DNA of 6,371 nucleotides from Bacteroidota bacterium (lineage in GTDB: Bacteria > Bacteroidota > Bacteroidia > Bacteroidales > GCA-2748055). Where the stretch lies: NCBI GenBank assembly GCA_024244665.1, contig JAAEOI010000525.1, positions 1 to 6,371 on the forward strand. Direction: 5' to 3'. Below are positions 6,004 through 6,371 of the stretch, piece by piece. The position numbers and the translations under genes were made by a program. The notes beneath the pieces are model-generated. The model saw nothing but the letters and a program-made list of their open reading frames with translations. It made no database searches and was not told the origin of the DNA. How positions within the stretch are numbered: the stretch's first letter is position 1; every line of letters begins with the position of its first letter.

Positions 6004-6077
6004 GCCGATGTAGCTCAGTTGGTCAGAGCAGCTGATTTGTAATCAGCAGGTCGGGGGTTCGAATCCCTCCATCGGCT
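6004..6077 (+). tRNA. tRNA-Thr (anticodon TGT)
   Basis: The acceptor stem is GCCGATG (6004-6010) with CATCGGC (6070-6076), and the discriminator is T6077. The anticodon stem GCTGA/TCAGC encloses the loop TTTGTAA, giving anticodon TGT at 6038-6040, which reads ACA and other ACN codons by wobble. The T-loop is TTCGAAT. The 3' CCA is not encoded, so it must be added after transcription. It is the first tRNA of the cluster. Confidence 0.97.
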
Positions 6078-6117
6078 CTGATCTTTAAGATAGTCGTACT
6101 TTACATATTGATAATCA

Positions 6118-6200
6118 GGGGAAATACCAAAGTGGCCAACTGGGGCAGACTGTAAATCTGCTGTCGTACGACTTCGGAGGTTCGAATCCTTCTTTCCCCA
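6118..6200 (+). tRNA. tRNA-Tyr (anticodon GTA)
   Basis: The acceptor stem is GGGGAAA (6118-6124) with TTTCCCC (6193-6199), and the discriminator is A6200. The anticodon stem GCAGA/TCTGC encloses CTGTAAA, giving anticodon GTA at 6152-6154 (codons TAC and TAT). A 14-base variable region (6162-6175) forms the extra arm expected of bacterial class II tRNA-Tyr, which explains the 83-base length. The T-loop is TTCGAAT. CCA is not encoded. Confidence 0.97.
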
Positions 6201-6239
6201 CTAGTTCTTTGAACTAAATTTACTCGAAGGAGTAATCAG

Positions 6240-6313
<74 letters not shown>

Positions 6314-6329
6314 AATAAGCCTTCAGTAA

Positions 6330-6371
6330 GCCGATGTAGCTCAGGGGTAGAGCGTTTCCTTGGTAAGGAAG
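6330..6371 (+). tRNA. tRNA-Thr (anticodon GGT), cut by the window end
   Basis: The 5' half is present: acceptor strand GCCGATG (6330-6336), D-arm GCTC..GAGC, and anticodon stem TTTCC/GGAAG enclosing TTGGTAA, giving anticodon GGT at 6362-6364 (ACC and ACT codons). The acceptor strand is identical to that of the first tRNA-Thr. The variable region, T-arm and 3' acceptor strand lie outside the window. In Bacteroidota this tRNA normally precedes tuf. Confidence 0.93.

Noticed and set aside
6093..6172. GTCGTAC in the spacer after the first tRNA-Thr, repeated in the tRNA-Tyr variable arm (palindrome GTCGTACGAC at 6163-6172)
   Set aside because: A 7-base repeat over this distance is expected by chance fairly often, and the palindrome is explained by the variable-arm stem.
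6330..6371. Recent duplication of the two tRNA-Thr genes
   Set aside because: They share the acceptor strand and D-stem, but isoacceptors are expected to share identity elements. Anticodon arms and D-loops differ, so this is the usual TGT/GGT pair.

Overview
The window looks like a piece of a Bacteroidota chromosome, probably from the Bacteroidales/Marinilabiliales side. Four things support this. The promoters fit the Bacteroidota consensus (TTG or TTTG near -33, TAnnTTTG near -7). Most genes lack a Shine-Dalgarno (SD) sequence. An outer-membrane barrel of the TamL/BamA type is present. The block rpsU - xerC - hpf - tRNA-Thr - tRNA-Tyr - tRNA-Gly - tRNA-Thr has the order normally found just upstream of tuf (EF-Tu) in this phylum. 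The tuf gene itself would lie beyond the right edge. All genes are on the + strand.

Left part (1-4154): the C-terminal barrel of a TamL/BamA-family outer-membrane protein runs in from outside the window. A well-formed promoter follows, then a class II fructose-bisphosphate aldolase with its metal and catalytic residues intact. After it come an 11-helix sodium:neurotransmitter-symporter (NSS) family transporter and a membrane-anchored helix-hairpin-helix protein related to ComEA. The last two follow the aldolase at 37 and 30 bases with no strong terminator between them, so they may be co-transcribed, although they share no obvious pathway. A 44-base composite inverted repeat overlaps the stop codon of the helix-hairpin-helix gene and opens a 276-base gene-free stretch.

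Right part (4368-6371): a strong promoter drives a short-leader operon encoding ribosomal protein bS21, a complete Xer-type tyrosine recombinase and a short hibernation-promoting factor. The operon ends in a textbook terminator with a UCCG tetraloop. A second promoter with nearly the same -7 region drives the tRNA cluster. The genes here serve translation (bS21, tRNAs, expected EF-Tu), ribosome storage (HPF) and chromosome dimer resolution (Xer), so this is a growth-related housekeeping locus.

I see no mobile element, CRISPR array, defence system or clearly new system. The most interesting signal is regulatory: hpf alone in the window has a full SD (AAGGAGGT), and it sits in the same operon as bS21, a protein that helps hide the anti-SD on Bacteroidota ribosomes.
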